The notes under the pieces are model-generated. The model saw nothing but the letters and a program-made list of their open reading frames with translations. It did not search any database and had not been told where the DNA came from. From contig NZ_LNYZ01000002.1 in NCBI RefSeq assembly GCF_001468065.1, positions 1 through 64,000 on the forward strand: 64,000 nucleotides of DNA, given 5' to 3'. Below are positions 8,983 through 20,690 of this stretch, in pieces. Made by a program: the position numbers and the translations under genes. The stretch's first letter is position 1; each line of letters starts with the position of its first letter. The DNA is from Legionella steigerwaltii (lineage in GTDB: Bacteria > Pseudomonadota > Gammaproteobacteria > Legionellales > Legionellaceae).

Positions 8983-9119
8983 AGAAACAGTAAATCAATT
9001 TTGGCAGTTGAATCATCATAATGATTCCTAAAAAAGCTTTAATATTCAAAATGCTGGATGAACTGCCGAATTCGAGATAATAGTATATAATTAATTTAGA
9101 TTATATTATGGAGTGAGCT

Positions 9120-9380
9120 ATGAGTGACTTTAAATCAAAACTACCTGATCTCAAAGAGTTAGCTTCAATGACAGGTAAATTATATACTGACATCAAAAAG
9201 AGCGTGGGTGAAATCGTTCAAAACTATAAAGAAAATAGAGCACAACAAGAGGAAGAGGCCAAACAAGCTAAAGCAGAGCCTGTTACAGAAACCAAACCCC
9301 AAAAAACTGTTGAAGAAAATGCAACTGCTACAGAACCTACTCCTGCTGAAGAATCAAAACCTGATGACACGAAACAATAA
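9120..9380 (+). CDS. Small charged protein with acidic, low-complexity C-terminus
   Basis: An 86-residue soluble protein. The first 40 residues look helical (LKELASMTGKLYTDIKKSVGEIVQNY); the rest is rich in Glu, Lys, Ala, Pro and Thr (for example QQEEEAKQAKAEPVTETKP) and is probably disordered. There is no signal peptide or membrane segment. The RBS is GGAG, about eight bases before ATG, and a TATAAT-like element occurs near 9084. I do not recognise a named family; it looks like a phasin- or histone-like accessory protein only by composition, which proves nothing. Confidence 0.7.
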   Translation: MSDFKSKLPDLKELASMTGKLYTDIKKSVGEIVQNYKENRAQQEEEAKQAKAEPVTETKPQKTVEENATATEPTPAEESKPDDTKQ

Positions 9381-9401
9381 TAACTTCATCTAATTAGAAA
9401 T

Positions 9402-9489
9402 GTAGCCTTGGTCCAGCGAGACTGAGCCCAGGAATGAAAGCGCGCTCCTGTCCAGAATCCTGGATTTCGCTTCGCTGGAGCCAGGCTAC
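9402..9489. repeat. Family-1 palindromic repeat, copy D (diverged)
   Basis: The outer ends GTAGCC and GGCTAC and parts of the arms are recognisable, but the inner arms have drifted (GTCCAGCGAGACTGAGCCC against TTTCGCTTCGCTGGAGCC). It sits between the convergent ends of the small charged protein gene and fleQ. Confidence 0.75.
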
Positions 9490-9533
9490 CATTTAAGTTA
9501 ACCATTACGAAATATCTGCATAAAGTCGCGTTT

Positions 9534-10946
9534 TCAGACCCGCTCAGGACGGGTAAGTCCATATTTGCGCATTTTTTCAACTAAAGTCGTACGTCGCATA
9601 TTCAAGTAACTTGCAGCATGAGCAACTACCCAATCTGCTTCATTTAAAGCTTGGCTAATCAGAGCTAACTCAGTTTTTACTAAATGTTCTTTTAAATCGA
9701 TACCTTCAGTACTGGTAATCTGTTCTTGACTCATTACATCTAATAAAGCTTCCCGTTCAGGATTTGAAGTATCAGATTCAGTATATGAAGGTTTATATTC
9801 ACCTCGTACCTTTTGTGGTAAATCGTCTTTGCCTAAAATTCCTTTGGGATACAAAATAGTTAAACGCTCTACTAAGTTAGCCAATTCTCTAATATTACCT
9901 GGCCAACTGTACTCGCTTAATGCAACCATCGCGTCTGACATTAAGCGCACACTAGGTCTGTTTTCACTTTCAATGCGTGAAATCAACTCATTAAATAACA
10001 ATGGAATATCCTCTGATCGCTCTCTTAAAGGAGGCATTTCTATAGGGAATACATTAAGTCTATAAAATAAATCTTCTCGGAATTTCCCTTCTTTAATCGC
10101 CTCCTCTAAGTTTCTGTGAGTTGCGGCAATGATCCTAACATTAACATCGATACTTTTATTGGAACCCACTCGCTCAAAGCAACGTTCTTGCAATACCCGC
10201 AATAGTTTTACTTGCATAGGTAACGGCATATCACCTATCTCATCAAGAAATAAAGTGCCTCCATTGGCTAATTCAAATCGACCTTGTCGCGAAGTAATGG
10301 CGCCGGTAAACGCACCTTTTTCGTGACCAAACAATTCACTTTCAAGCAACTCTCCGGGAATCGCACCACAGTTAATTGGGATAAACGGCTTACAAGCTCT
10401 TGAAGATAGAGCATGGATGTTACGGGCAACCACTTCTTTACCTGTCCCCGATTCTCCTAGAACTAAAACACTGGCTTCAGTATCAGAGACTTGCTCTATT
10501 AGTCTGCGAACATTACGGATGCCAGCGCTATTACCTACAAGACTACGTAATAAAGGATTTTTTTGGTTACTGATAATAATGGAGTTGACTGCCTCTTTCG
10601 CAATTTGGCATTGATGCAAGGATTCCATAATTTGAGCATACGTAAATGGAAAAGGTTGGCAAGCAACCACATTACGCAAGAGGCATTGGGTATTATTTAA
10701 TTTTTGCCCCACCACGATAATCGGCACTTTGACAAACTTGTTTACCAATAAATCCAGTTCATATATAGTTTCCTGAGTGAGCTCACTTGCACCAAGTAAA
10801 ATCACATCTGGATTTATATCAGCAATTTGCCACTCGCTATACTTACTGACTTCAGTCGATTCACCGATAAATTCAAGTATCGTGCGTAACTTGTCACTAC
10901 GACCCTCATTATTATCAATGATAAAAACCTTGTCATTAATACTCAT
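9534..10946 (-). CDS. fleQ: Sigma-54-dependent flagellar regulator FleQ
   Basis: A 470-residue enhancer-binding protein. Residues 1-120 form a receiver-like FleQ domain in which the usual phospho-acceptor aspartate is absent (VILLGASE). The AAA+ domain has Walker A GESGTGKE (164-171), the sigma-54 contact loop GAFTGA (211-216) and Walker [13 protein letters not shown] Fis-type helix-turn-helix lies near 430-465 ([20 protein letters not shown]). In Legionella and Pseudomonas, FleQ with RpoN activates flagellar class II genes and, in Pseudomonas, responds to c-di-GMP. RBS AAGGATAAGTTT precedes the ATG. No flagellar genes are adjacent. Confidence 0.93.
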   Translation of the reverse strand: MSINDKVFIIDNNEGRSDKLRTILEFIGESTEVSKYSEWQIADINPDVILLGASELTQETIYELDLLVNKFVKVPIIVVGQKLNNTQCLLRNVVACQPFPFTYAQIMESLHQCQIAKEAVNSIIISNQKNPLLRSLVGNSAGIRNVRRLIEQVSDTEASVLVLGESGTGKEVVARNIHALSSRACKPFIPINCGAIPGELLESELFGHEKGAFTGAITSRQGRFELANGGTLFLDEIGDMPLPMQVKLLRVLQERCFERVGSNKSIDVNVRIIAATHRNLEEAIKEGKFREDLFYRLNVFPIEMPPLRERSEDIPLLFNELISRIESENRPSVRLMSDAMVALSEYSWPGNIRELANLVERLTILYPKGILGKDDLPQKVRGEYKPSYTESDTSNPEREALLDVMSQEQITSTEGIDLKEHLVKTELALISQALNEADWVVAHAASYLNMRRTTLVEKMRKYGLTRPERV

Positions 10947-11024
10947 AAACTTATCCTTAAGTTTTTTATGCTTGCACTATCATTTCTTTCTCCCCAAAAG
11001 CGAGGAAAGATTTTCAATAATTAA

Positions 11025-11618
11025 CTATCGGTAACACACAATCAATTTAAAAGCATTGCACTGATTACCAAAACACAATTCTTGACTACCAATTGTTCTA
11101 GTCGCACTTACTTGGGTTTCTTTCACAAAATATTTGGCTTGTAAAAAACCCATACGACTGCAAAAAGAGTTAGCTGCTCGTGAGCCACAACCTTGTTTTT
11201 GGTCATAACACCAATCCACGCGATAATCATTAAAACGAGGAACTGCAAACTGTTTTTCCCGATAATGATAAGGTTTTGGAGGGGTATGCGATAAGCTCGT
11301 GGCACAAGCAATGGTCATAAACCCATTGCAACGCCAACCTTTGCAACTCTGGCCAGTTGATAAGTAATGTGTTAACCCTATATTGTAGGCGATTTCATTA
11401 TCGCTGGAATAATCATAGCCCAGCATTTGGCAATAACGATCTGCTACAATTTTGCCGCACTCCTTGCCATCCACGGTACAATAATCGAGACGCTCCCCAA
11501 GAAAAGTAGGATGCCAAAAATTTCGAAAAGCCTTATTGTGCTTTCCGTTTGTATTTGAATGGCTCGAAAAAGAGCAAAATAAAAAAACTAAAAACATAAA
11601 GTAACGAAAATTGATCAT
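11025..11618 (-). CDS. Secreted protein with two tandem cysteine-rich modules
   Basis: A 197-residue protein with a signal peptide (about residues 1-22: hydrophobic MFLVFLFCSFSSHS). The mature part contains two related modules. Module 1 has YCTVDGKECGKIVADRYC, then QSCKGWRCNGFMTIACA; module 2 has WCYDQKQGCGSRAANSFC, then ELCFGNQCNAFKLIVCY. Each has the order C...CG..A...FC..MG....C...C..F..I.C, suggesting three disulfides per module. Similar single modules occur, to my recollection, in other proteobacteria and in plants, but I know no function. Two modules in series imply an internal duplication. Periplasmic or exported location is inferred. Confidence 0.8.
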   Translation of the reverse strand: MINFRYFMFLVFLFCSFSSHSNTNGKHNKAFRNFWHPTFLGERLDYCTVDGKECGKIVADRYCQMLGYDYSSDNEIAYNIGLTHYLSTGQSCKGWRCNGFMTIACATSLSHTPPKPYHYREKQFAVPRFNDYRVDWCYDQKQGCGSRAANSFCSRMGFLQAKYFVKETQVSATRTIGSQELCFGNQCNAFKLIVCYR

Positions 11619-12269
11619 TAAAACAATCCTTTAGCGATTATCAAATCATGTTAGCTTATGACGCCTACTGGTACAAGAGCTGCATGAGGGTAAATCACTA
11701 TTGATTTATTAAATGTAGCACATTTCATTTCACTCATTTTTCAATAATGATTATTTTTGATAAAAATAGTTGATCTGATAAAATAATGGCCATGAAAGCT
11801 TTTTTGATATTTTTTTCAATACTCCTTGTGAACACCTGTATACAATAAGCAACAAGATAAGCGCCCCTCGCCACGTGGCCACTTCAGCAATTGAATCTAC
11901 AAATCAGTGTCTGCAAAAAACATCCTTTACCAATTTTATTCGCTGTAATCTTGGACAGACCTATGCCATACCTACAGTATATCGCTTATCAAAAAGCGCT
12001 TCATTCTTGGGATTGCTTTCTTTTTTTCTATTTCTCCTATCCCTATGCGCCGGGTTTAGTGCGCGAATCTACAAACCGCTCGTTTTCCAATAAGTAATTT
12101 TGTTTCAAGTCATTCATGCCGATGATTTTTTCATTAGATGGAGTAAGTATTCAGTTGGAAGTTCTGGATAATCAAAGTCCTGAAAGTTTTGAACCAGGTG
12201 ATCATGGCCTACATTTACTGTAGGTGATATAGAACCTTTGCACGTCATCCATTAACAAAAATAAATGTC
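11619..12269. other. 651-bp gene-poor region, possible decayed gene
   Basis: No ORF here has convincing support. Short frames are present: a 20-codon hydrophobic peptide from ATG 11786 resembling a truncated lipoprotein signal (stop at 11846), a 68-codon frame 11891-12097 that begins at a TTG and contains LPILFAVILDRPMPYLQY, and a 35-codon frame 12116-12223 (MPMIFSLDGVSIQLEVLDNQ). They are in different registers on the same strand, as expected of a frameshifted remnant, but I cannot name a parent gene. The sequence may instead be purely intergenic. Confidence 0.3.
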
Positions 12270-12355
12270 GTAGCCTGGGTGAAGCGAAGCGGAACCAGGG
12301 TTCTGAACATGGTGAATCTCGTAACCCGGGTTCCGCTTCGCTGCGCCCAGGCTAC
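12270..12355. repeat. Family-1 palindromic repeat, copy E
   Basis: Complete copy with arms GTGAAGCGAAGCGG and CCGCTTCGCTGCGC, a few mismatches, and a 22-base loop. It lies downstream of the nif3-like gene. Confidence 0.92.
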
Positions 12356-12384
12356 ATATTTTTTTCTCAGGTTTCGTTTGTTAG

Positions 12385-14646
<2,262 letters not shown>

Positions 14647-14753
14647 TAAAATTAGCTCACAAATTGAAATAAATACAACTTTTGGTAACAAATTTATCTA
14701 AGACAGAACACAAGTTTTCCTTAGTGCTCTATTGTCCTGAAATAAAAAAAGAA

Positions 14754-14786
14754 AACCCGGGTTTCGCTACGCTTCACCCAGGCTAC
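14754..14786. repeat. Family-1 repeat, right arm only (copy F)
   Basis: Only the right-hand arm is present (AACCCGGGTTTCGCTACGC followed by TTCACCCAGGCTAC); there is no matching left arm upstream. It is in the gap between mlaB and ibaG, and is probably the remnant of a deleted full palindrome. Confidence 0.85.
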
Positions 14787-14852
14787 AATTCATAATTCTC
14801 AAAAGTAACCACTCTCCAAAAACTGGGCTTTCCTCATTGAATTATCAGAAAA

Positions 14853-15134
14853 TTATACGGCCTCCAAAATACCCTTTACACCACAAAATTCTGCTAAGGA
14901 TTGGGTTTCAACAGGAATTCCAATAATTTCAAAAGTCTTGTTATTTTTTTTACATAATTTCCTAGCCTCGATAAGCAATGCCAAACCAGCACTATCACAA
15001 TGCCTTACATCACTAAGATCCAAGCCAAATTTGCCACTTTTATCTTCCATCATAGCCTGATAAAGCTTTGCTCGTACGGCAACAACAGACTTAAATGAAA
15101 GATCCACACCAGGTTTAAAATAAACTGTACTCAC
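14853..15134 (-). CDS. mlaB: Phospholipid transport STAS-domain protein MlaB
   Basis: A 93-residue STAS-domain protein. The STAS signature with the conserved serine is RHCDSAGLALLIEARKLC (Ser48). MlaB binds and stabilises the ATPase MlaF in the MlaFEDB inner-membrane complex. The start is a GTG at 15134, two bases after the mlaC stop. It is the last of the five mla genes on this strand. Confidence 0.92.
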   Translation of the reverse strand: MSTVYFKPGVDLSFKSVVAVRAKLYQAMMEDKSGKFGLDLSDVRHCDSAGLALLIEARKLCKKNNKTFEIIGIPVETQSLAEFCGVKGILEAV

Positions 15135-15136
15135 AA

Positions 15137-15745
15137 TTAGGAAGCCCTTTTAAGTTGCTTTTTTTCCATTAACTTGATGACTTCATCAATACTGGAATTT
15201 TGTAATGCCGCTGCGAACTGTGAGCGGAAACTTTGCAATAAACTCACTCCTTCCACGCTAATATCATAAATTTTCCACTGCCCATTTTTAGCAACAAGAC
15301 TATAAGATAATGGAATGTTTTGACCTTCAGCACGAACAATGATGCTGTTAACCCGCAAAAAACGGGAGTTCAGTGAACCCCTTAAAGGCAAAAATTGTAC
15401 GCTTTCATCAGTATACTGCGCTAATGGGCTAGAATAAGTACGAATTACAAGACGCGTAAATGCTTTTGAAAATTGAGTTCTTTGCATATCGGTTGCCTTG
15501 TTCCACGCTTGTCTTCCCAAAACTGAACGCGACATACCTGCAACATCAACAATAGGCAACAAATTTGTTTCTACGGCCTTATAAATGATATTAGGATTAT
15601 TTTTCAAACTAGACTTATTTTCTTTAAGAGTAGCAATGATGTTATTGGCAGTTTGCTCCAACATAGGTATAGGAGAGTTTTGCGCATTCATTACAGGGGA
15701 TAAAATCACACTGACAACTAATAAAATTGTTTTTATTATTCTCAT
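15137..15745 (-). CDS. mlaC: Periplasmic phospholipid-binding protein MlaC
   Basis: A 202-residue protein with a signal peptide (about residues 1-21, MRIIKTILLVVSVILSPVMNA) and an MlaC/Ttg2D domain. Typical segments are MLEQTANNIIATLKENK near the mature N-terminus and WKIYDISVEGVSLLQSFRSQF near the C-terminus. MlaC carries phospholipids between the outer-membrane MlaA and inner-membrane MlaD. I chose the ATG at 15745, which has AAGGTCAG upstream; an in-frame start 14 codons earlier overlaps the end of mlaD and precedes the signal peptide. Confidence 0.95.
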   Translation of the reverse strand: MRIIKTILLVVSVILSPVMNAQNSPIPMLEQTANNIIATLKENKSSLKNNPNIIYKAVETNLLPIVDVAGMSRSVLGRQAWNKATDMQRTQFSKAFTRLVIRTYSSPLAQYTDESVQFLPLRGSLNSRFLRVNSIIVRAEGQNIPLSYSLVAKNGQWKIYDISVEGVSLLQSFRSQFAAALQNSSIDEVIKLMEKKQLKRAS

Positions 15746-15755
15746 GTCTCTGACC

Positions 15756-16232
15756 TTATTTTTTAATGTTAAATAATAGTTGACCAATTAAATTTTCAAG
15801 AATAATTGCTTCTTGAGTTTTTCCAATCACATCTCCATTTCGCAAATAAGGATGGTCTTTATTGTCCTCATCCTCAAAACCAGGAACAATACTAATATAA
15901 TTAGAGCCAAGCAAACCCTCAGTCAAAATTCGCGCTGAAGCATCATCGTAAGGTATTTTTTTATCACTTCGTAACCGCATCGTGACCTTGGCATTAAGAT
16001 CCCCCGGTTGTAACTCAATATGAGCTACCTCCCCAATTTTAACCCCTGCTACAGTTACAGGTGCACGTACTTTTAAACCACCAATATCAGTAAAATCAGC
16101 CGTTACGTCATAACTATCATGAGACATAAAACTAGAAAGATTGCTCACTTTCATCGTCATGACCAGTAAAGCCAATATACCAAGCAACATAAATAGGCCC
16201 ACACTAAAATCTACGTAACGTTGCTTACTCAT
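15756..16232 (-). CDS. mlaD: MCE-domain substrate-binding protein MlaD
   Basis: A 158-residue protein with one N-terminal membrane anchor (about residues 10-28) and one MCE domain (about 38-116), including DIGGLKVRAPVTVAGVKIGEV and ARILTEGLLGSNYISI. MlaD hexamers form the periplasmic pore of the MlaFEDB complex. The ATG immediately follows the mlaE stop (TAAATG). It is somewhat shorter than the E. coli protein (183 residues), mainly at the C-terminus. Confidence 0.95.
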   Translation of the reverse strand: MSKQRYVDFSVGLFMLLGILALLVMTMKVSNLSSFMSHDSYDVTADFTDIGGLKVRAPVTVAGVKIGEVAHIELQPGDLNAKVTMRLRSDKKIPYDDASARILTEGLLGSNYISIVPGFEDEDNKDHPYLRNGDVIGKTQEAIILENLIGQLLFNIKK

Positions 16233-17015
16233 TTACCAATCTCCAATCATCATTGCGGTCAACAGAAAATCAAGCCCTAAAACAGCAAGCGATGAATAAA
16301 CAACTGTTTTAGTCGTCGCTTGACTAATACCTTCTGCAGTAGGAACACATTCAAATCCCTGGAATACAGAAATCCAGGTTACAACAAAAGCAAAAACTAA
16401 ACTTTTAATGATACCACTGAGTACATCAATACGGAAATCCACAGCTACTTGCATATTGGACCAAAAACTTCCTGCATCCACACCAAGCCAATGCACGCCA
16501 ATAAAATAACCACCAAAAATTGCTACAGCTGAAAAGATTAAGGCCAAAAGCGGTAAAGTAATAAAACCTGCAATAAAGCGAGGATAAATAACCCTTCCTA
16601 AAGGGTCAACACCCATCATATCCATGCTGGATAATTGTTCTGTGGCTTTCATCAAACCAATCTCAGCGGTTAAAGCAGAGCCCGCGCGTCCTGCAAACAA
16701 TAAAGCACTGATTACTGGTCCAAGCTCTCTTGAGATGCTTAACGCCAATAACTGACCTAATTGGCTTGAAGCACCAAATTTTTGCAGAGTATTATAACCT
16801 TGTAAACCAACAACCATACCAATAAATAATGCGGAAACAACAATAATTAAACACGAGAGAACCCCAACAAAATAGATTTGATAACGCACCAAAGGCCAAA
16901 GTCTTGAAATGTCAGGTCGTCTGAATAACATAAAGAACAAGAATAAGCCAGAACTTCCCAAATTTTGCAAAACCCTTGAACCGCGATTACCGATTCGTGT
17001 GATGAACTCAAGCAT
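16233..17015 (-). CDS. mlaE: Phospholipid ABC transporter permease MlaE
   Basis: A 260-residue MlaE-family permease with about five or six membrane segments and an amphipathic N-terminal helix. The conserved central region [29 protein letters not shown] (quoted in part) and the [15 protein letters not shown] loop identify the family. It forms the membrane core of MlaFEDB, moving phospholipids between the inner membrane and MlaC. Its start overlaps the mlaF end by eight bases. Confidence 0.96.
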   Translation of the reverse strand: MLEFITRIGNRGSRVLQNLGSSGLFLFFMLFRRPDISRLWPLVRYQIYFVGVLSCLIIVVSALFIGMVVGLQGYNTLQKFGASSQLGQLLALSISRELGPVISALLFAGRAGSALTAEIGLMKATEQLSSMDMMGVDPLGRVIYPRFIAGFITLPLLALIFSAVAIFGGYFIGVHWLGVDAGSFWSNMQVAVDFRIDVLSGIIKSLVFAFVVTWISVFQGFECVPTAEGISQATTKTVVYSSLAVLGLDFLLTAMMIGDW

Positions 17016-17805
17016 CTAATAGCTCCTCTATATACGATCTGGCGGGATAATGAAAAGGAACAACCCCATCCGCCTCACCATGCATAAATTGTTTAATTTG
17101 AGGTTCAGATGATTGAATAAGTTCCGTAGGAGTTCCTTGTCCTATGATTTTTCCACCAGAAATAAGGTAAACATAATCTGCTATAGAACAGGTTTCTTCA
17201 ACATCATGTGAGACTATAATTGTTGTTGTATGCAGCAATTCATTTAACCGTTTGATCAAACGAACTAAAACGCCCAGAGAAATCGGATCCTGCCCAGTAA
17301 ATGGTTCATCATACATCATAAGCTCTGGATCCAAAGCAATAGTACGTGCTAAAGCAACTCGCCTAGCCATTCCACCTGACAATTGATCCGGCATCAGATT
17401 TGCAGCACCTCGTAATCCCACCGCCTCTAATTTCATCAATACAATGTCACGCAACATGGATTCATTTAATAACGTGTGCTCTCGCAAAGGAAATGCCACA
17501 TTATCAAATACAGAAAGATGGGTAAATAAAGCGGAGCTTTGAAAAAGTAAGCCCATATTACGCCTTGCTTCATACAAAGCCTTGCGAGGCAATTGATGCA
17601 TATTTTGGCCATTGACATGAACCAAACCACTGTCAGGTTTTAGTTGAGCACCAATTAGCTGTAATAAAGTTGTTTTTCCGGAACCACTAGGCCCCATAAT
17701 TGCAGTAATCTTGCCTCGCTTAACCACCATATCAATACCATTGAAAATGCAGCGACTCTCGCGAGTGAAGATTAAATTTTTGATTTCGACCCAATTTTCA
17801 GGCAT
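17008..17805 (-). CDS. mlaF: Phospholipid ABC transporter ATPase MlaF
   Basis: A 265-residue ABC ATPase. Walker A is GPSGSGKT (residues 38-45), the signature LSGGMARR, and Walker B LMMYDEPF, followed by IVSHDVEET (switch histidine). Together with MlaE, D and B it maintains outer-membrane lipid asymmetry. I chose the ATG at 17805 ([10 protein letters not shown]) with GGAAAGTGAG upstream. A longer frame from 17856 would read into one arm of a perfect palindrome and is improbable. It is the first gene of a minus-strand run that continues to the nif3-like gene. Confidence 0.95.
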   Translation of the reverse strand: MPENWVEIKNLIFTRESRCIFNGIDMVVKRGKITAIMGPSGSGKTTLLQLIGAQLKPDSGLVHVNGQNMHQLPRKALYEARRNMGLLFQSSALFTHLSVFDNVAFPLREHTLLNESMLRDIVLMKLEAVGLRGAANLMPDQLSGGMARRVALARTIALDPELMMYDEPFTGQDPISLGVLVRLIKRLNELLHTTTIIVSHDVEETCSIADYVYLISGGKIIGQGTPTELIQSSEPQIKQFMHGEADGVVPFHYPARSYIEELLDA

Positions 17806-17838
17806 GCTCACTTTCCGGTTATTGCCAAAAGTAGAAGT

Positions 17839-17897
17839 ATACCCAAGATACTTCAAAATGCTAAGCTAAAAATAGCATTTTGAAGTATCTTGGGTAT
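17839..17897. repeat. Perfect 25-bp inverted repeat upstream of mlaF
   Basis: The left arm 17839-17863 (beginning ATACCCAAGATACTTC) and the right arm 17873-17897 (ending GAAGTATCTTGGGTAT) are exactly complementary and separated by nine bases. It lies in the divergent promoter region of the mla and kds/lpt operons. Its sequence is unrelated to family 1. It could form a terminator-strength hairpin but has no T-tract. Confidence 0.93.
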
Positions 17898-17909
17898 CTA
17901 TAGGAGGTC

Positions 17910-18038
17910 GTTTCCATTTCGCTAGCTTGAGCCAAAATGGCCTGATTTTCGAGTACCGAAGCGCAGCATACACGCAGTATGTGAGCATCGGAGCGCAGAA
18001 AATCAGGACAATTTGGCCAAGATAGTAGAAATGGAAAC
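17910..18038. repeat. Family-2 long palindromic repeat (full-length copy)
   Basis: A 129-bp imperfect palindrome with ends GTTTCCATTTC and GAAATGGAAAC, inner paired blocks CCTGATTTTC and GAAAATCAGG, and a centre GCATACACGCAGTATG. A shorter relative is at 29516-29613. Together with the 25-bp inverted repeat it fills most of the 332-base gap between mlaF and kdsD. Confidence 0.88.
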
Positions 18039-18137
18039 AGACCAATACTGGATCACAAAAAAATGAAGTGTTTAATCCTATTTATTCAAATGTTTTTTTG
18101 TTAGAATGAAAAATAAACAAAAAACCTCGAATGATCT

Positions 18138-19100
18138 ATGAATTTTTGTACACTTGGACTTGCTGTTATTGAAACCGAAGCACAAGCTGTCTTTGAATTA
18201 TCCCAAAGAATCGATAGCCGATTTGAAAAAGCATGCGAACTGTTGCTCGCCTGTAAAGGACGGATCGTAGTAACTGGCATGGGAAAATCAGGTCATATCG
18301 CGAATAAAATCGCGGCCACCTTATCCAGTACCGGCAGCCCTTCATTTTTCATGCATCCAGGCGAAGCAAGCCATGGGGATCTTGGTATGATTACACGACA
18401 AGATACAGTGATCGCCATTTCTCATTCAGGCAACACGTTAGAACTAGTCACCCTACTTCCTTTATTAAAGCGACTGGAAGTTCCACTAATTACCCTGACT
18501 GGGAATTCTGAGTCCACCTTAGCAAAAGCAGCGGATGTGAATTTGGATGTCAGTATTAAACAGGAAGCATGCCCACTTGGCCTTGCTCCTACAACCAGCA
18601 CCACTGTTGCTTTAGTGATGGGCGATGCGCTAGCAATCGCTCTTTTACAGGCCAGAGGATTTAGTGAAGAAGATTTTGCATTATCGCATCCTGGAGGTTC
18701 TCTGGGTAAACGACTTTTACTACGTATCGATGAGCTCTGCCACCATGGGGAGCAATTACCCCTTGTTCATGAAAATGCAACTGTGAGTGAAGCCCTAATT
18801 GAGGTAACTGACAAAAAGTTGGGCATGACGTGTGTTATTGATCATAAAGGCTACCTTGTTGGGGTCTATACAGACGGAGATGTTCGACGTACTTTAACCC
18901 GTCAATATGACATTAACATCACTCCAATTAAAGAAGTCATGACACGTAATGCACGTACAATTCCCAAGGGAATGCTGGCTGCAGAAGCTTTGGCAATTAT
19001 GCAAAAACATAGTATTACTTCATTAATTGTCATTGATGAAGAAAAACGACCCGCAGCTGTTCTTCATCTCCATGATTTATTAAAAGCAGGTGTTTTTTAA
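18138..19100 (+). CDS. kdsD: Arabinose-5-phosphate isomerase KdsD
   Basis: A 320-residue enzyme converting ribulose 5-phosphate to arabinose 5-phosphate, the first step towards Kdo for LPS. An N-terminal SIS domain (VVTGMGKSGHIANKIAATLS, near residue 46; HPGEASHGDLG; ISHSGNT) is followed by two CBS domains (about 200-320). Length matches E. coli KdsD. It starts the plus-strand kds-lpt-trp run; kdsC begins directly after its stop. The RBS is weak. Upstream, TAGAAT near 18102 may be a -10 element. Confidence 0.96.
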   Translation: MNFCTLGLAVIETEAQAVFELSQRIDSRFEKACELLLACKGRIVVTGMGKSGHIANKIAATLSSTGSPSFFMHPGEASHGDLGMITRQDTVIAISHSGNTLELVTLLPLLKRLEVPLITLTGNSESTLAKAADVNLDVSIKQEACPLGLAPTTSTTVALVMGDALAIALLQARGFSEEDFALSHPGGSLGKRLLLRIDELCHHGEQLPLVHENATVSEALIEVTDKKLGMTCVIDHKGYLVGVYTDGDVRRTLTRQYDINITPIKEVMTRNARTIPKGMLAAEALAIMQKHSITSLIVIDEEKRPAAVLHLHDLLKAGVF

Positions 19101-19625
19101 ATGAATCAATTAATTGAACGAGCCAAAAACATTAAATGCCTTATCTGTGATTTGGATGGTGTCCTTACTGATGGCCTCTTATATATCGATAACCACTTTA
19201 ATGAACTAAAAACATTCCACATTCAAGATGGAGTGGGCTTAAAATTACTGATGGCAGCTGGAATTGAGGTAGCTGTTATTACCGGTTCGCGTAATGCAGT
19301 AGTAGACCATAGAATGCAGCAGTTAGGTATCGTTCATTATTCTAAAGATCAATTGGATAAACAAGAAACATACAGGCAACTAAAAAATAAATTAAACCTT
19401 CAGGATGAACATTTTGCATACATTGGCGATGATCTTCCTGATGCACCAATTATGCAGCAAGTCGGCCTTAGTGTTGCAGTTGCCAATGCAGTACATCAAA
19501 TTAAAGAAATTGCCATGTGGCAGACAGCGCTACCGGGCGGTCGTGGAGCCGTACGTGAATTATGCGACCTTATACTCAATGCACAAAATAAAATGGATTT
19601 GGCTATAGCAGGTTATCTAAAATAA
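19101..19625 (+). CDS. kdsC: KDO-8-phosphate phosphatase KdsC
   Basis: A 174-residue HAD-superfamily phosphatase that removes phosphate from Kdo-8-phosphate. Motif I is DLDGVLTDG (nucleophile Asp17, Asp19), motif II is VITGSRN, and the later acidic motif is IGDDLPDAPI. No cap domain is present, which fits the tetrameric C0 HAD type. Its ATG follows the kdsD stop without a gap and its stop shares a base with the lptC start (TAATG). Confidence 0.96.
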   Translation: MNQLIERAKNIKCLICDLDGVLTDGLLYIDNHFNELKTFHIQDGVGLKLLMAAGIEVAVITGSRNAVVDHRMQQLGIVHYSKDQLDKQETYRQLKNKLNLQDEHFAYIGDDLPDAPIMQQVGLSVAVANAVHQIKEIAMWQTALPGGRGAVRELCDLILNAQNKMDLAIAGYLK

Positions 19626-20197
19626 TGAATGCAGCAAAACAACTCATGTGGCTTTTTTTTACTTTGATTATCCTGGCATGTACAGGATGGTATTATGGCC
19701 ATTCAACAACCAAGATTCGTCTGGATCGAGAAACTTTAGCAAATTCAGTGGACACGACAATTTCTAATGTCACAGTACGTCAGTTTAATCAACAAGGAAT
19801 ACTTGCCAACATACTCACCGCCCCATCGATGCAACATATTCAAAATGGGAATGTCTATTTATTTCAAAATCCACATATTATAGTTAGTCAGGAAGAGCAG
19901 CCACCTTGGGATATTAGTTCGAAAAATGCCAAGTCATTTGAAGGTGGTAAACGAATCACTTTTACAGGTAATGTCATAGTACGCCAGCAAAAAGGAAGTA
20001 AATCACAAGAAAGTACTCTAAAAACAGAGGAAGTAACTTACTTCCCTAAAGAGAAAAAAGCCAGCTCTGATTTGCTTGTAACCTATGAGCAACCAGGTAA
20101 TGTCATTCAATCGACTGGAATGAATGCTTATCTTGATGAGAAAAGAGTAGAATTACTCCACCAGGCAAGAGGAAGTTATGTTCCAGCGAACGGTTAA
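19625..20197 (+). CDS. lptC: LPS transport protein LptC
   Basis: A 190-residue bitopic protein with one membrane helix (about residues 7-24) and a periplasmic beta-jellyroll domain. Family features include the segment SNVTVRQFNQQGILANILTA and the beta-rich remainder (KRITFTGNVIVRQQKG). LptC links the LptB2FG transporter to LptA in the periplasmic bridge. Position between kdsC and lptA supports the call. It overlaps lptA by 20 bases. Confidence 0.92.
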   Translation: MNAAKQLMWLFFTLIILACTGWYYGHSTTKIRLDRETLANSVDTTISNVTVRQFNQQGILANILTAPSMQHIQNGNVYLFQNPHIIVSQEEQPPWDISSKNAKSFEGGKRITFTGNVIVRQQKGSKSQESTLKTEEVTYFPKEKKASSDLLVTYEQPGNVIQSTGMNAYLDEKRVELLHQARGSYVPANG

Positions 20198-20690
20198 CTA
20201 CAGTCTGATTCTTCTTTTAATGGTTACTTCTTCTGTTCTACATGCTTTGACAGAGGATAAAGAAAAAGTAATGCATGTCATGGCAGATTCAGCGAACCTA
20301 AGTCAACAAGAACATAAAGGGGTTTATACTGGCAATGTTGAGTTAGTACAAGGAACAACAAATCTGCAAGCGACCAAAGCAGTAACTCTTGGAAATGAAA
20401 AAAATCAACTTATTGTTGCTATAGCCAGTGGAACAGCTGGAAAGCAAGCGCATTATTGGACAATCACGGATCACAACAAGCCACCAATGCATGCCTATGC
20501 AGATACCATTCGTTATTATCCATTACGCCATTTAATTGAGTTAATAGGAAATGCTCGAGTAGAACAAGGAGAGAACTCTTTTTCTGCTGCAAAAATAAGT
20601 TATGACACTGAAAAACAGCATGTCCTGTCTCAAGGTAATGGAAATCAAAGAATAACTATTATTTATCATCCAGAAAAGAAACCATCATGA
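20178..20690 (+). CDS. lptA: Periplasmic LPS bridge protein LptA
   Basis: A 170-residue protein with a signal peptide (about residues 1-23, ending SSVLHA) and an OstA-type beta-jellyroll domain ([45 protein letters not shown] quoted in part). LptA multimerises to form the periplasmic path for LPS. It overlaps lptC and lptB at either end, implying co-translation. Confidence 0.95.
   Translation: MFQRTVNYSLILLLMVTSSVLHALTEDKEKVMHVMADSANLSQQEHKGVYTGNVELVQGTTNLQATKAVTLGNEKNQLIVAIASGTAGKQAHYWTITDHNKPPMHAYADTIRYYPLRHLIELIGNARVEQGENSFSAAKISYDTEKQHVLSQGNGNQRITIIYHPEKKPS

Noticed and set aside
8983..9119. TTGGCAGTT ... AACTGCCGA as a terminator after sohB
   Set aside because: The arms are about 60 bases apart and no T-tract follows, so a terminator is not supported.
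11025..11618. Secreted tandem-module protein as a toxin
   Set aside because: Cysteine spacing alone does not match any toxin family I can name, and there is no immunity-like partner gene.
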